A stretch of 64,000 nucleotides of DNA from Roseiarcus sp963741845 (GTDB lineage: Bacteria; Pseudomonadota; Alphaproteobacteria; Rhizobiales; Beijerinckiaceae). Position 1 is the stretch's first letter. The number at the start of each line of letters is the position of its first letter. The notes beneath the pieces are model-generated. The model had not been told where the DNA came from. It saw only the letters and a list, made by a program, of their open reading frames with translations, and made no database searches. Shown one piece after another: positions 18,076 to 27,443 of the stretch. The DNA lies in assembly GCA_963741845.1 (NCBI GenBank), contig CAVUJV010000024.1, positions 124,001-188,000 of the forward strand, written 5' to 3'. A program made the translations under genes and the position numbers.

Positions 18076-18108
18076 TGAGAGTTGCTTCCGTGCAGCGGGC
18101 TTCTCCCC

Positions 18109-19347
18109 TCAGCCCTTGCTCTTCTGGTAGACGTCGACATAGACGGCCGCCAGCAGCACGAGGCCCTTGACCACCTGCTGCCAGAAGATGCCGAGGCCGA
18201 TCAGCGACATGCCGTTGTTCATGACGCCCATGAACAGCGCGCCGATGACGACATTCATCACCTTGCCGACGCCGCCCGAAGCCGAGACGCCGCCGATGAA
18301 ACAGGCGGCGATGACGTCGAGCTCGAAGGAATTGCCCGCGCTCGGCGTCGCGGAATTGAGGCGCGCCGCCACGACGAGCCCTGCGAGCGCGGCGAGAAGA
18401 CCCATATTGGCGAAGGTGAGGAAGATCAGCCGTTCGGTCTTCACGCCCGAAAGCTGCGCGGCGAGGCGGTTGCCGCCGAGGGCGTAGATCCTGCGCCCGA
18501 CCACGGTGCGCGTGGTGATGAACCCGTAGAGCAGCGTCAGCACGGCCATGATGACGAGGATGACCGGAAGCCCGCGGTACAGCGCAAGGTTCCAGGCAAT
18601 GCCGGCGATGATCCCCGCAAAGACGAGGTTCTTGACGATCAGGAGCGCCAGGGGCTCCACTTCCATCGCCTGGAGCCGTGCGCGACGCCAGCGCATGATG
18701 CTCATCACGAACATCACCAGCGCGCCGGCGACGCCGATCAGAAGCGACACCCAGCGGATTTGCGCCCACTCGGGCAACGCATGCGCCAGCCCGCTGAGAT
18801 CGGTGAAATCGGGGATGAAGCCCGACGCGATGTCCTGGAAGCCTCTCGGAAAGGGCCCGACGAACTGACCCAGCAGCATGTTTCCGGTGAGGCCGCGGAA
18901 GATCAGCATCCCGCCGAGCGTCACGATGAAGGACGGCATCCGCGCATAGGCGACGAGATAGCCCTGCGCCGCGCCGATGATCGCTCCGGCGATCAGGCAG
19001 GCGAGAATGACGATCGGATAGGGCATCTTCCAGTAAACGATCATCGAGCCGCCGATGGCGCCGACGAAGCCGACGATCGACCCGACCGAAAGGTCGATGT
19101 TGCCCCCGACGATGATGAGCAGCATCCCCAGCGCCATGATGACGACGTAGGAATTCTGCATGATCAGATTCGTCACATTGACGGGCGCGACCGACGCGTG
19201 GTCCGCCGTGACGAAATAGAAGAAGAGGACGATCAGCAGCAGCGAGCCGAGCAGACCGTAGTCCCGGAGGTTGTCTTTCCAGAGCTGCCCGCGGACTTCC
19301 GCCTTGAGAGCCGCCGCATCGGCCTGGGTCTGAGTTTGCGCGGTCAT
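18109..19347 (-). CDS. gguB: Sugar ABC transporter permease GguB
   Basis: Inner-membrane permease of the CUT2 class, 412 residues with about ten membrane segments. Landmarks are ALGMLLIIVGGNIDLSVGSIVG, the RbsC/XylH signature, and the C-terminal LNSATPSAGNSFELDVIAACFIGGVSASGGVGKV. The ATG at 19347 overlaps the gguA stop in an ATGA arrangement, so translation is coupled. Because of an insertion in gguA, this frame appears open far upstream (to 20883); the fusion is not real. Confidence 0.95.
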   Translation of the reverse strand: MTAQTQTQADAAALKAEVRGQLWKDNLRDYGLLGSLLLIVLFFYFVTADHASVAPVNVTNLIMQNSYVVIMALGMLLIIVGGNIDLSVGSIVGFVGAIGGSMIVYWKMPYPIVILACLIAGAIIGAAQGYLVAYARMPSFIVTLGGMLIFRGLTGNMLLGQFVGPFPRGFQDIASGFIPDFTDLSGLAHALPEWAQIRWVSLLIGVAGALVMFVMSIMRWRRARLQAMEVEPLALLIVKNLVFAGIIAGIAWNLALYRGLPVILVIMAVLTLLYGFITTRTVVGRRIYALGGNRLAAQLSGVKTERLIFLTFANMGLLAALAGLVVAARLNSATPSAGNSFELDVIAACFIGGVSASGGVGKVMNVVIGALFMGVMNNGMSLIGLGIFWQQVVKGLVLLAAVYVDVYQKSKG

Positions 19348-20883
19348 TGGAGGGCTCCCGCATATTGGCGCATGATTGACGCCATGATCTTCTCCTGAGT
19401 GGCGCCCTTGGCGGGCATTTCGTCCACGAACCGGCCCTCGTTCATCACGTAGATCCGATCGCAGATGCCGAGAAGCTCCGGCATTTCGGACGAGATGACG
19501 ATCACGCCCTTCCCCTGGGCGGCGAGATCGTTGATGATCGTGTAGATTTCGTATTTCGCGCCGACGTCGATTCCGCGCGTCGGTTCGTCGAGGATCAGAA
19601 CCTTCGGCTCCGCGAACAGCCACTTGCTCAAGCACGACCTTCTGCTGATTGCCGCCCGAGAGGTTGAGCGCCCGCTGGTGGATGCTGGAAGAGCGGATGC
19701 GGAGCGCGGTCCGGTATCGGGTCGCGACCGATTCCTCGCGCGCGTCGTCGATCACGCCGCGCTCGGAAACGCCTTCGAGATTGGCGAGGGTGATATTGCG
19801 CTTGATGTCCTCGGTGAGGATGAGTCCGAGCGTCTTGCGGTCCTCGGTCACATAGGCGAGCCCGGCCGCGATGGCGTCGTCGATCGTGTCGAGCTTCAGC
19901 GCCTTGCCGTCGAGCGTCGCCGTTCCGGTGATGTTGCGGCCATAGGCGCGGCCGAAGACGCTCATCGCAAGCTCGGTGCGGCCCGCGCCCATGAGCCCCG
20001 CGACGCCGACCACCTCGCCCTTGTTGACGTGAAGGCTGACGCCTTTGACGACCGCGCGTCCGGCGTGCTGCGGGTGCTCGACCCGCCAGTCGCGAATGGC
20101 GAAGAGCTCGCCCCCGATCGCGGAGGCGCGCGCCGGGAAGCGGTCCGCCATCTCGCGCCCGACCATGCCCTTGATGATCCGGCCTTCGCTGATCGCCTCG
20201 GAGTGACAGTCGATCGTTTCCACGGTCGCGCCATCGCGCAGGATCGTGATCGAGTCGGCGACTTTCGCGATCTCGTTGAGCTTGTGGGAGATGAGAACCG
20301 ACGTCATCCCCTGCGCCTTGAACTCAAGCAGGAGATTGAGCAGGGCCGCGCTGTCCGCCTCGTTGAGGCTTGCGGTCGGCTCGTCGAGGATGAGGAGCTT
20401 CACCTTCTTCGAGAGCGCCTTGGCGATCTCGACGAGCTGCTGCTTGCCGACGCCGATGTTGGTGATGAGCGTATTGGGCGATTCCTTCAGGCCGACCTTC
20501 TCCATGAGGTCCCGCGCACGGCGGAACGTCTCGTTCCAGTCGACGACGCCGTTCGTGGCGACCTCATTGCCGAGAAAGATGTTCTCGGCGATCGACAGTT
20601 GCGGCGCGAGCGCCAGCTCCTGGTGGATGATCGCGATGCCGGCGTGTTCGCTGTCGGCGATGCGGGAGAAGCGGCGCTCCTCGCCCTGATAGATGATCTG
20701 CCCCCCGTAGGAGCCATAAGGATGGACGCCGCTGAGGACTTTCATCAGCGTCGACTTGCCGGCGCCGTTCTCGCCGCAGATGGCGTGGATCTCGCCTTCC
20801 TTGACCGAAAGATTGACCTCTCGCAGCGCAATGACGCCGGGGAACTTCTTGGTGATCCCCCTCATTTCCAGGATCGGGGTCAT
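19344..20883 (-). pseudogene. gguA: Sugar ABC transporter ATPase GguA, interrupted by one +1 frameshift
   Basis: Two-domain CUT2 ATPase. The first domain has GENGAGKST (Walker A), the LSKKVKLLILDEPTAS Walker B region and ISHKLNEI. The second has LSGGNQQKVVL, then the frame breaks. The expected SKWLFAEPKVLILDEPTRGID continues in another frame (19344-19631). Removing one A of the pair at 19630-19631 restores the family sequence without gap. As given, the reading frame runs on into gguB and makes a false fused protein. Everything else is full-length, so sequence error is the likely cause. Confidence 0.9.
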
Positions 20884-20950
20884 GGTCGAACTCGGGCGCT
20901 GAAGCGGGGCTTGAACGTCTGACTATGCAGGCAGACGGGGACGACGGAAA

Positions 20951-20984
20951 GGGCCTTCGCGTGAGATAAGTCGCGCGAAGGCCC
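20951..20984 (-). other. Intercistronic hairpin between chvE and gguA
   Basis: Perfect 11-bp arms GGGCCTTCGCG (20951-20961) and CGCGAAGGCCC (20974-20984) with a 12-base loop, 20 bases past the chvE stop. Such hairpins commonly protect the abundant binding-protein mRNA and reduce read-through into the membrane components. Confidence 0.65.
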
Positions 20985-21004
20985 ATAGCCATCAGGCCGG
21001 CGGA

Positions 21005-22070
21005 TTACTGAAGCTGGTCGAGCTTGTAGTAACCGCTGTCGACAAGCACCGGCTTCCAGTTCGAGGCGTCGACCTCGACCGGCTTCAGGAGGTAGGAGGG
21101 AACGATCTTGACCTTGTTGTTGTAAGTCTTCGTGTCGTTGACCTCGGGCTGCTTGCCCGATTCAACGGCCGCCACCATGTCGGCCGCCACCGCCGCGAGC
21201 TTGCGCGTGTCCTTGAAGATCGTCGAATACTGCTCGTGGGCGATGATCGACTTGACCGACGGGATCTCCGCGTCCTGGCCGGAGATGATCGGCATCGGCA
21301 GATCCTTCGAGCCGTAGCCGACGCCCTTCAGCGCGGAGATGATGCCGATGCTGAGGCCGTCATAGGGCGAGAGCACCGCATCGACCTTTTTCTTGGTGTA
21401 ATAGGCCGAAAGCAGGTTCTCCATGCGCGACTGGGCGGTCGCCGCGTCCCAGCGGAGCGTCGCCACCTTGTCCATGCCCATCTGCTTCGACTGAACGACC
21501 AGCACGCCCTTGTCGATCAGGGGCTGAAGCACCGACATCGCGCCGTTGTAGAAGAAGAAGGCGTTGTTGTCGTCGGCCGAGCCGCCGAACAGCTCGATGT
21601 TGAAGGGGCCCTTCTTGCCCTGATCGACGCCAAGGCCGTGCAGGATGGACTTGGCCTGCTCGACGCCGACCTGGAAATTGTCGAAAGTCGCATAGTAGTC
21701 GACGTTGGGCGAGCCGACGATCAGGCGATCGTAGGAGATGACCCTGATGCCGGCGTCCTTGGCCTTCTGCAGGGCGTCCGACAGGGTCGTCCCGTCGATC
21801 GCCGCGATCACCAGGACCTTCTCCTTCTTGGTGATCATGTTCTCGACCTGGTTGAGCTGGGTCGGGATGTCGTTGTCGGCGTACTGGAGATCGGCCTTAT
21901 AGCCCTTGGCCTCGAAGAGCCTTCACCATATTGTCGCCGTCGGCGATCCACCGGGCGGACGACTTGGTCGGCATCGAGATGCCGATCGTGCCCTTGTCTT
22001 CGGCGCGGGCCGTCGACGCGACAGCCAGCGTCGCGAAGGCAGCCGCCGCCGCGAACTTCAGAAATTTCAT
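21005..22070 (-). pseudogene. chvE: Periplasmic sugar-binding protein ChvE, interrupted by one +1 frameshift
   Basis: High-affinity aldose-binding protein that feeds GguAB; in Agrobacterium ChvE also presents sugars to the VirA kinase. Signal peptide is MKFLKFAAAAAFATLAVASTARAE from the ATG at 22070, then GTIGISMPTKSSARWIADGDNMVK. There the frame breaks into an early stop. Removing one C of the pair at 21920-21921 gives VKLFEAKGYKADLQYADNDI and continuity to the stop at 21005 (KVLVIAAIDGTTLSDALQKAK, ISGQDAEIPSVKSI). Otherwise the protein is full-length. Confidence 0.92.
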
Positions 22071-22426
22071 ACGCTCCTCCTTGTCCTTGGCCTGTTCTGG
22101 CCGCTTCCTACCGACCGCCGTTAAGCGGAAACCTGCGCTGGAACCTCCCCGCGCAGGAATTGCCGTATTCGTCGTTGCGAGCCTCTTACGGCACGCCGCA
22201 TCATTCGCCTATAGGTTTTCGTGAGACGAAGGGATGAACTCAAGAAGGTCGCGCCATGTCGATCTCACGCGCACGGCCCAGCGCCCGATTCTCCGACCCC
22301 CCTTTGCCCCTTCGCCCCGAAGATCCGAACGCAAGATCAGCGCGCCGGCGTCGCAATCCGGCGGTCGCTCTCGCGTCACGCCCGGGACGAGCTGCGTTCT
22401 CCCCGCTGATATCAGCATTATTCATA
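22071..22426. other. Non-coding region upstream of chvE
   Basis: About 355 bases between the chvE start and the murJ stop (both minus strand). GGAG lies directly upstream of the chvE ATG. No convincing gene is visible; the short open frames are Arg-rich shadows. The chvE-gguAB-galKT promoter should be here, but no clear -35/-10 pair was identified by eye. Confidence 0.5.
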
Positions 22427-24169
22427 TCATACGATGATAGCAACATCGGCCGTCGGCCCGTCGGCGAAAATCGGAGGAGGAGGCTCTGCTCGGCGTCCCG
22501 GCTTCGCGATTGCGCCGCTCTTAGACCGGTCCGGCCCCGTCCCTTTTCCCGAGCCCGTCGAGGCTGCGGGCGGCCCACTCCCGCGCCCGACGAATCGCCG
22601 CCTGAAGGGTCTCAGCGCGCGCGCCGCGAGCGCTTTTGGCGCCGCGCCGGCGACGCCGAGCCCCCCGCCGAGCGCGCCGAAATAGACGAGCGCGCCGATC
22701 GTCGCGAGCAGGAGAAGCCGGATCTCGCGCGAGAAGCGGATTCCGGCAAGCGCATGAATCAGAGCCCCGTCGGCGAAGGCCAAAGTCAGCGCGAGCGCGC
22801 CGCTGGCGAAGAGCGTCGCGGCCACGGTCGCGACGAGGCGCGCGTCGGGCGCCGTCCATCCCCGCCGATAGGCCAGGGCGAAGACGCCGATCACCTTGAC
22901 CCAGAGCCCGGCCGCGGTCGCAAGCGCCAGCCCCGGCGCGCCGAGGGGCCGATAGAGCGCGATCTTCAGCGCCACGTTGAGCGCCACCCCGACCAGCGTC
23001 ACTTTCATCGGCGTCGCCGTGTCGCCGCGCGACAGAAAGCTCGCCGCCACGATCCGGTCCACGAACAAAGCCGGCATGCCGACCGAATAGGCGGCGAGCA
23101 CCGCCGCCGCCTGCCGGGTCGCGTCGGCCTTGAAGGCGCCGTGCTCGAAGGCCGCTGAAATGATCAGATCGGGGATCATCAGGAAGACGACGACGAAAGG
23201 CGCGCCGAGCGCGATCGTCAGGGACGCCGCGCGATTTTGGGCGCCGAGCGCGGCGGTCTCGTCGCCGCGCGCGACGAGCATCGACATTTCCCGCAGCAGG
23301 ACCGAGCCGGTGGCGATGACGATGACGCCCCCCGGCAGCTGGTAGAGCCGGTCAGCATAGCTGATGGCCGACAGGCCGCCGGTCGGCAGGAGCGAGCCTA
23401 CGATCTGATCGGCGAGAGCGCCGATCTGGTAGCTCGCCGAAATGCCGATCGCGGGTCCGAGCATGATGAAGAACCGCCTGACCTCAGGGGTCCAGCCCGG
23501 CCACGTCAGCCTTTCGAGAAGGCCCCGCCTCCGGGCGTCGATCATCACGAGAACAAGCTGCGTCGCGCCGGACGCGAGAAAGCCCCAGCTCGCCATGGCC
23601 GCGACGCCGGGCGAGAGTTTCGGGAAAAGTCCCGCGAACGCCAGGAATCCGATCATGCAGACATTCGCGGCCGCGGGGGCGGCAGCCGGCACGCTCCAGG
23701 AATTGTTGGCGTTGAGCGTGCCCTGATGCAGGGCGAAGAGCGCGATGAAGGTGATGTAGGGAAACATCACCCGCGACATGCTGACTGCCGCTGCGAATTT
23801 GGCGGGCTCATCCACGAAGCCGGGCGAGGTCAGGCGCACGAGCAGCGGCATGTCGAGATAGACGAGGCCGAGCAGAACGATCTGCGACAGGATCAGGAGC
23901 GTGAAGATCTGGCTCGCGAAGCGTCCGGCTTCTTCCGGGCCCTTCTGCTCGAGGACGCTCGTATAGGTGGGCAGATAGGCCGCGTTGAACGAGCCTTCGC
24001 CAAAGATCTGACGGAACTGATTCGGCAGCTTGATCGCCGCGACATAGGCGTCGTTGAGGGCGCCGCCGCCGAGCAGGGCCGCAAGGCCCATATCCCGGAA
24101 AAAGCCCGTGAGGCGGGAGACGACCGTCCACCCGCCCACGGAAAAGATATTCCGATACATGCCCGCCAT
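22427..24169 (-). CDS. murJ: Lipid II flippase MurJ
   Basis: Flips lipid II across the inner membrane for peptidoglycan synthesis (MVF/MviN family). The protein has about 14 hydrophobic segments and the family motifs SRLTGFFRDMGLAALLG, NDAYVAAIKLPNQFRQIFGEGSFNAAYLP, and YADRLYQLPGGV. The ATG at 24169 (MAGMYRNIFSVGG) was chosen; the ATG at 24160 is equally plausible. At 580 residues it is longer than the usual 510-530 because of a polar Gly/Pro/Arg tail of about 60 residues after RRFVGRG, which has no family counterpart. Confidence 0.93.
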   Translation of the reverse strand: MAGMYRNIFSVGGWTVVSRLTGFFRDMGLAALLGGGALNDAYVAAIKLPNQFRQIFGEGSFNAAYLPTYTSVLEQKGPEEAGRFASQIFTLLILSQIVLLGLVYLDMPLLVRLTSPGFVDEPAKFAAAVSMSRVMFPYITFIALFALHQGTLNANNSWSVPAAAPAAANVCMIGFLAFAGLFPKLSPGVAAMASWGFLASGATQLVLVMIDARRRGLLERLTWPGWTPEVRRFFIMLGPAIGISASYQIGALADQIVGSLLPTGGLSAISYADRLYQLPGGVIVIATGSVLLREMSMLVARGDETAALGAQNRAASLTIALGAPFVVVFLMIPDLIISAAFEHGAFKADATRQAAAVLAAYSVGMPALFVDRIVAASFLSRGDTATPMKVTLVGVALNVALKIALYRPLGAPGLALATAAGLWVKVIGVFALAYRRGWTAPDARLVATVAATLFASGALALTLAFADGALIHALAGIRFSREIRLLLLATIGALVYFGALGGGLGVAGAAPKALAARALRPFRRRFVGRGSGPPAASTGSGKGTGPDRSKSGAIAKPGRRAEPPPPIFADGPTADVAIIV

Positions 24170-24263
24170 GCCGGCCCGTTTAGCGGGATCGGCGGCGCGC
24201 GGCAAAACGGCGTTCGGTAAAGAGGCGGAGGGCTCGCCCCGTCCCCTCGCCTCCGCCCCGGTC

Positions 24264-25887
24264 CTATCGGGGACAGGGCGGCTCCCCGGGCAGACCGCAG
24301 CGAGGCCGCTCACCCGGCTTTCCGGGCTCCGGGCGCGGCGCATGGGGCGCCATAGCCGCGGGATTGGGCATAGGCGGCCTCGCCTGCATCGGCCCGCGCG
24401 GCTCGATGGGCGCTCCCGGCGGCAGGCCGGGGCGCCTCATCTGCATTTGCGCCGCCGGCGGGGCGCCCGGCGGCGGCTGGGGCGGCCGGTTCATCCGTTC
24501 GATGGGCTGACCTCCCAGCGGGCGCGGCGGACCGCCTGGCCCGGCCGGAACTGGCGGCGGCCGCATGCCCTGCGGACCGGGCTCGTGTGGAGCGGGCTTC
24601 GTCGGCTGAGGCGGGGCGATCTTCGGCGGCCCCGGCGGTTTGACCGCGCCCGGCGGCGGCTGGACGGCGGCGGGCTTCGGCATGTTGAGGGGCTCGGCCT
24701 TGATCGGGCCGCCGCCGGTGGGCTTCTGCCCCCCGGGCGGCTGCATGGCCGGGGGTTGCCCGGGGGCCGGGGGCTTCATGCCGGGGGGAAGTTTCGCGGC
24801 GGGGGCCGGCTGTCCGGTTCGGGCTCAAGGGCTGGCTATTGGGTCCGGGCGCCGGCGGTTTCATGCCCGGCGCGGGCTTTGGCGCCTGGAGCGGTTGGCC
24901 ATTGGGTTCAACCGGCTGCCCATGGGGAGCCGGAGGCTGTCCCGGCGGGACGGCGATCGGCTGGCCAGGAGCCGGGGGCTTGACGCCTGGGGGCAGCTTC
25001 TGGCCCGGAATGGGCTGGCCGTTCGGCCCGAGAGGCTGGCCGTTCGGTCCCGGTTGAGGGATTGGGCCGCCCGCCGCACGCGCAGGCATGACGCCCTTGC
25101 CCTTGAAATCCGCCGGGCGGGGCGTGGCCGCGACGGGCGGTTTGCCCTTGTTCGCGTCAAGGAACTGGTGCGGGTTGACCGCGGCGGCCCGCACCTGCTG
25201 CCGCTGGAGCGCGGTCGGTGGAAGTCGCTGTTCCGACGCCGCCTGCCGCTCCTGCGGAGTGGGCGCGGCGCGGACGCCTCCCGGCCCTCCGGCATAGCTC
25301 ACGCGGTTGATGTCAGTGATCCGGTTGAGCGTCGTCACATTGTTGATGACCGTATTATTGATGGTGACCGGGGCGCGATAGACGTAGGGCGTGGGCATCG
25401 GTCCAAGATTGTTGACGGCGGCATTGTAGTAGAAGCGATCGCCGTCCCAGCGGCCGCCTTCGTAGCCGCGGCCGAAATAGCCGTAACCGTAGCTCACCCC
25501 GCCGTAGAATCCGACCTGCCGCCCCCAGTAGCCGCGGTGAAACAGGTACGTGCCGTCGGCGAACGCCCAATATCCCGGCGTCCATAAAAGGCCGGGCTGA
25601 GGCGGCGGGACCCAAACGCCCGGAACCCAATAATAGTCTTCGTTATTCCACGACCAATAACCGGGGGTCCAAATGTAACTGGGCGCAGGCGGGGGCGGCT
25701 GGTCATATTCGGGGATGGGCGGAGGCGGCTCGTCGGCGACGATCGCAGGTCCGCCCATCGCACCATAACCATCGGATGCGGCCGCGCCTGGCGGACAGGC
25801 GCAAGTCTGCGCGAAGGCGGGGAGGGCCAGCGCAAATGCGCTGGAGCCGATCAGGATTCCGGTCAGCAGAGGCCGCAAGAGACGCAT
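24264..25887 (-). CDS. Secreted proline-rich protein with YXWGXW-type N-terminal repeats, +1 frameshift in the tail
   Basis: Signal peptide MRLLRPLLTGILIGSSAFALALPAFAQ, then the WTPGYWSWNN / VPGVWVPPPQPGLLWTPGYWAF / HRGYWGRQVGFYGG region typical of YXWGXW-repeat (BcpO-related) proteins. A long Pro/Gly/Gln region follows with repeated PNGQPL units. The frame is lost after PLSPN; removing one G of the pair at 24816-24817 restores GQPAPAAKLPPGMKPPAPGQ and continues to the stop at 24264. Uncorrected, the frame ends at 24310 in an unrelated composition. AAGGAG precedes the ATG at 25887. Probably cell-surface or periplasmic; function unknown. Confidence 0.75.
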
Positions 25888-26146
25888 ACGGAACTCCTTT
25901 TGGATTGTCGTCTTCCCGGGATTGCGGGAAGTTGCGCAGTACGGGCTGAAAACGCCGTCTGGGGCGAATGGCTCCCTTGAAATGACATCTCCGCCGGATT
26001 CGAAGGGCGCCGCGCAAAAGACCATGCGGCCGATGAACTCCGTTTGAATGCTTTGCGGCTGCGACGTGACGGGAGGGAGGCCGGCGACGCCTTGAGCGTT
26101 AACCTTCGAGCCCCGGCCGCAAGCCGCGCCGCCCGCAGGGGCGCGC

Positions 26147-27400
26147 CTACAGAGGCAGGCCGCGCAGGAGCCGGGGCGCTCCCGAGCCCACGCCGCCGGC
26201 TTCGATCATCAGCATGTCCTTGAGGCGCGGCGCGCGATCGACGATTCGCAGGCCCAGATCGCGCAGGAAGCGGAGCGGCGCGACATCGTTGGAAAAGAGG
26301 CGGTTCATCGCATCCATCGCCAGGCCGCTCGCCGCAATGTCGAATCGCCGCGCCCGCTGATACGCGGCGAGCGTCTCCGCAGCCCCCGGATCGAGGCCGA
26401 GCCGCATCGCCCGCGCAATCTCTTCCGCGAGGGCGGCCACGTCGCGGAGGCCCAGATTCAGGCCCTGCCCGGCGAGCGGATGGACGACATGCGCCGCATC
26501 GCCGACCAGCGCCAGCCGTTCGGCGACGAATCGCCGCGCGACCTGGAAGCGGAAGGGAAAAGCCTCGACTCGCGAGGCGAGGCGGATTGCGCCGAGTCTG
26601 GCGGCGAAGCGCGGCGCGATCTCCTGAAGGAAATCGTCCGTTTGCATCGCGGCGATCGCCCTGGCTTTCGCGCGCCGCTCGTTCCAGACAATGCTCGATT
26701 GCCGGCCCTTGAGCGGCAAAATGGCGAACGGACCCGCAGGCAGGAAATGCTGCTCGGCGCGACCTTCGTGGTCGCGCTCGTGCGCGATGGTCGCGACGAC
26801 GCCCGCCTGATCGTAGTCCCAGCCGAAGACCTGGATCCGAGCCAGCCGCGCGAGCTTCGAGCGCGCCCCGTCGGCCGCCACCGCAAGGCGTGCGCGAAGC
26901 GTCTGGCCGCCCGACAGGGTCAGTTCGCCGACGTTCCGGCCCGGCCGCCAGCGCTCCACCGAAGCCGCGAAGCCCGCGACGCCCAGCCTCTCGCAGACAT
27001 TGGCGAGCGCGCCCGTCACGTCGTCGTTGAAGGCCATATGGGCGAGCGGCTGGCCTTCCTTCGCATCGAAATGGAGATGGGCGAGGCGCACCGCGTCGCC
27101 CACGCGCCCGTCCATGATTTCCATGGAGAGGACCGGCTGCGCCTGCGCCTCGATCGCGTCCCACGCCCCGATCTCGATCAGGAGCCTGCGCGGCCCCTCG
27201 GCGATGGCGACAGTCCGGAGCGGCGGCAGCGTCGGCGTGCGCCCAAGCGCCGGATCGATGAGCGCCACCGAAACGCCGCCGCCAAGGGCCTGCTTGACAG
27301 CGGCGGCGAGCGCGAGCCCGCCCGCGCCCGCGCCGGCGATGACGACGTCGAAAACAGGGGCGGGTGTGGTCACTTGGCGAGCAGACTCCTCGGAGCCCAT
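26147..27400 (-). CDS. FAD-dependent hydroxylase of the UbiH/UbiF/VisC/COQ6 family
   Basis: Flavoprotein mono-oxygenase probably acting on the ubiquinone ring. The N-terminal FAD motif is VVIAGAGAGGLALAAAVK, the mid-region has RARLAVAADGARSKLARL (DG motif), and the C-terminal signature is LVGDAAHVVHPLAGQGLNLGLRDV. The start ATG at 27400 (MGSEESARQV) gives 417 residues, near the usual length. Which ring position it hydroxylates cannot be told from sequence. It lies on the same strand as metC, 43 bases downstream. Confidence 0.88.
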   Translation of the reverse strand: MGSEESARQVTTPAPVFDVVIAGAGAGGLALAAAVKQALGGGVSVALIDPALGRTPTLPPLRTVAIAEGPRRLLIEIGAWDAIEAQAQPVLSMEIMDGRVGDAVRLAHLHFDAKEGQPLAHMAFNDDVTGALANVCERLGVAGFAASVERWRPGRNVGELTLSGGQTLRARLAVAADGARSKLARLARIQVFGWDYDQAGVVATIAHERDHEGRAEQHFLPAGPFAILPLKGRQSSIVWNERRAKARAIAAMQTDDFLQEIAPRFAARLGAIRLASRVEAFPFRFQVARRFVAERLALVGDAAHVVHPLAGQGLNLGLRDVAALAEEIARAMRLGLDPGAAETLAAYQRARRFDIAASGLAMDAMNRLFSNDVAPLRFLRDLGLRIVDRAPRLKDMLMIEAGGVGSGAPRLLRGLPL

Positions 27401-27443
27401 TGTCGGCCTTTCGCCGCTGGGGCGCAATCGAACGGGAGGCGCG

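Noticed and set aside
18109..20883. A natural fusion of a sugar ABC ATPase and permease
   Set aside because: The fused region between them is meaningless Arg-rich sequence, while the true ATPase C-terminus is intact in the adjacent frame.
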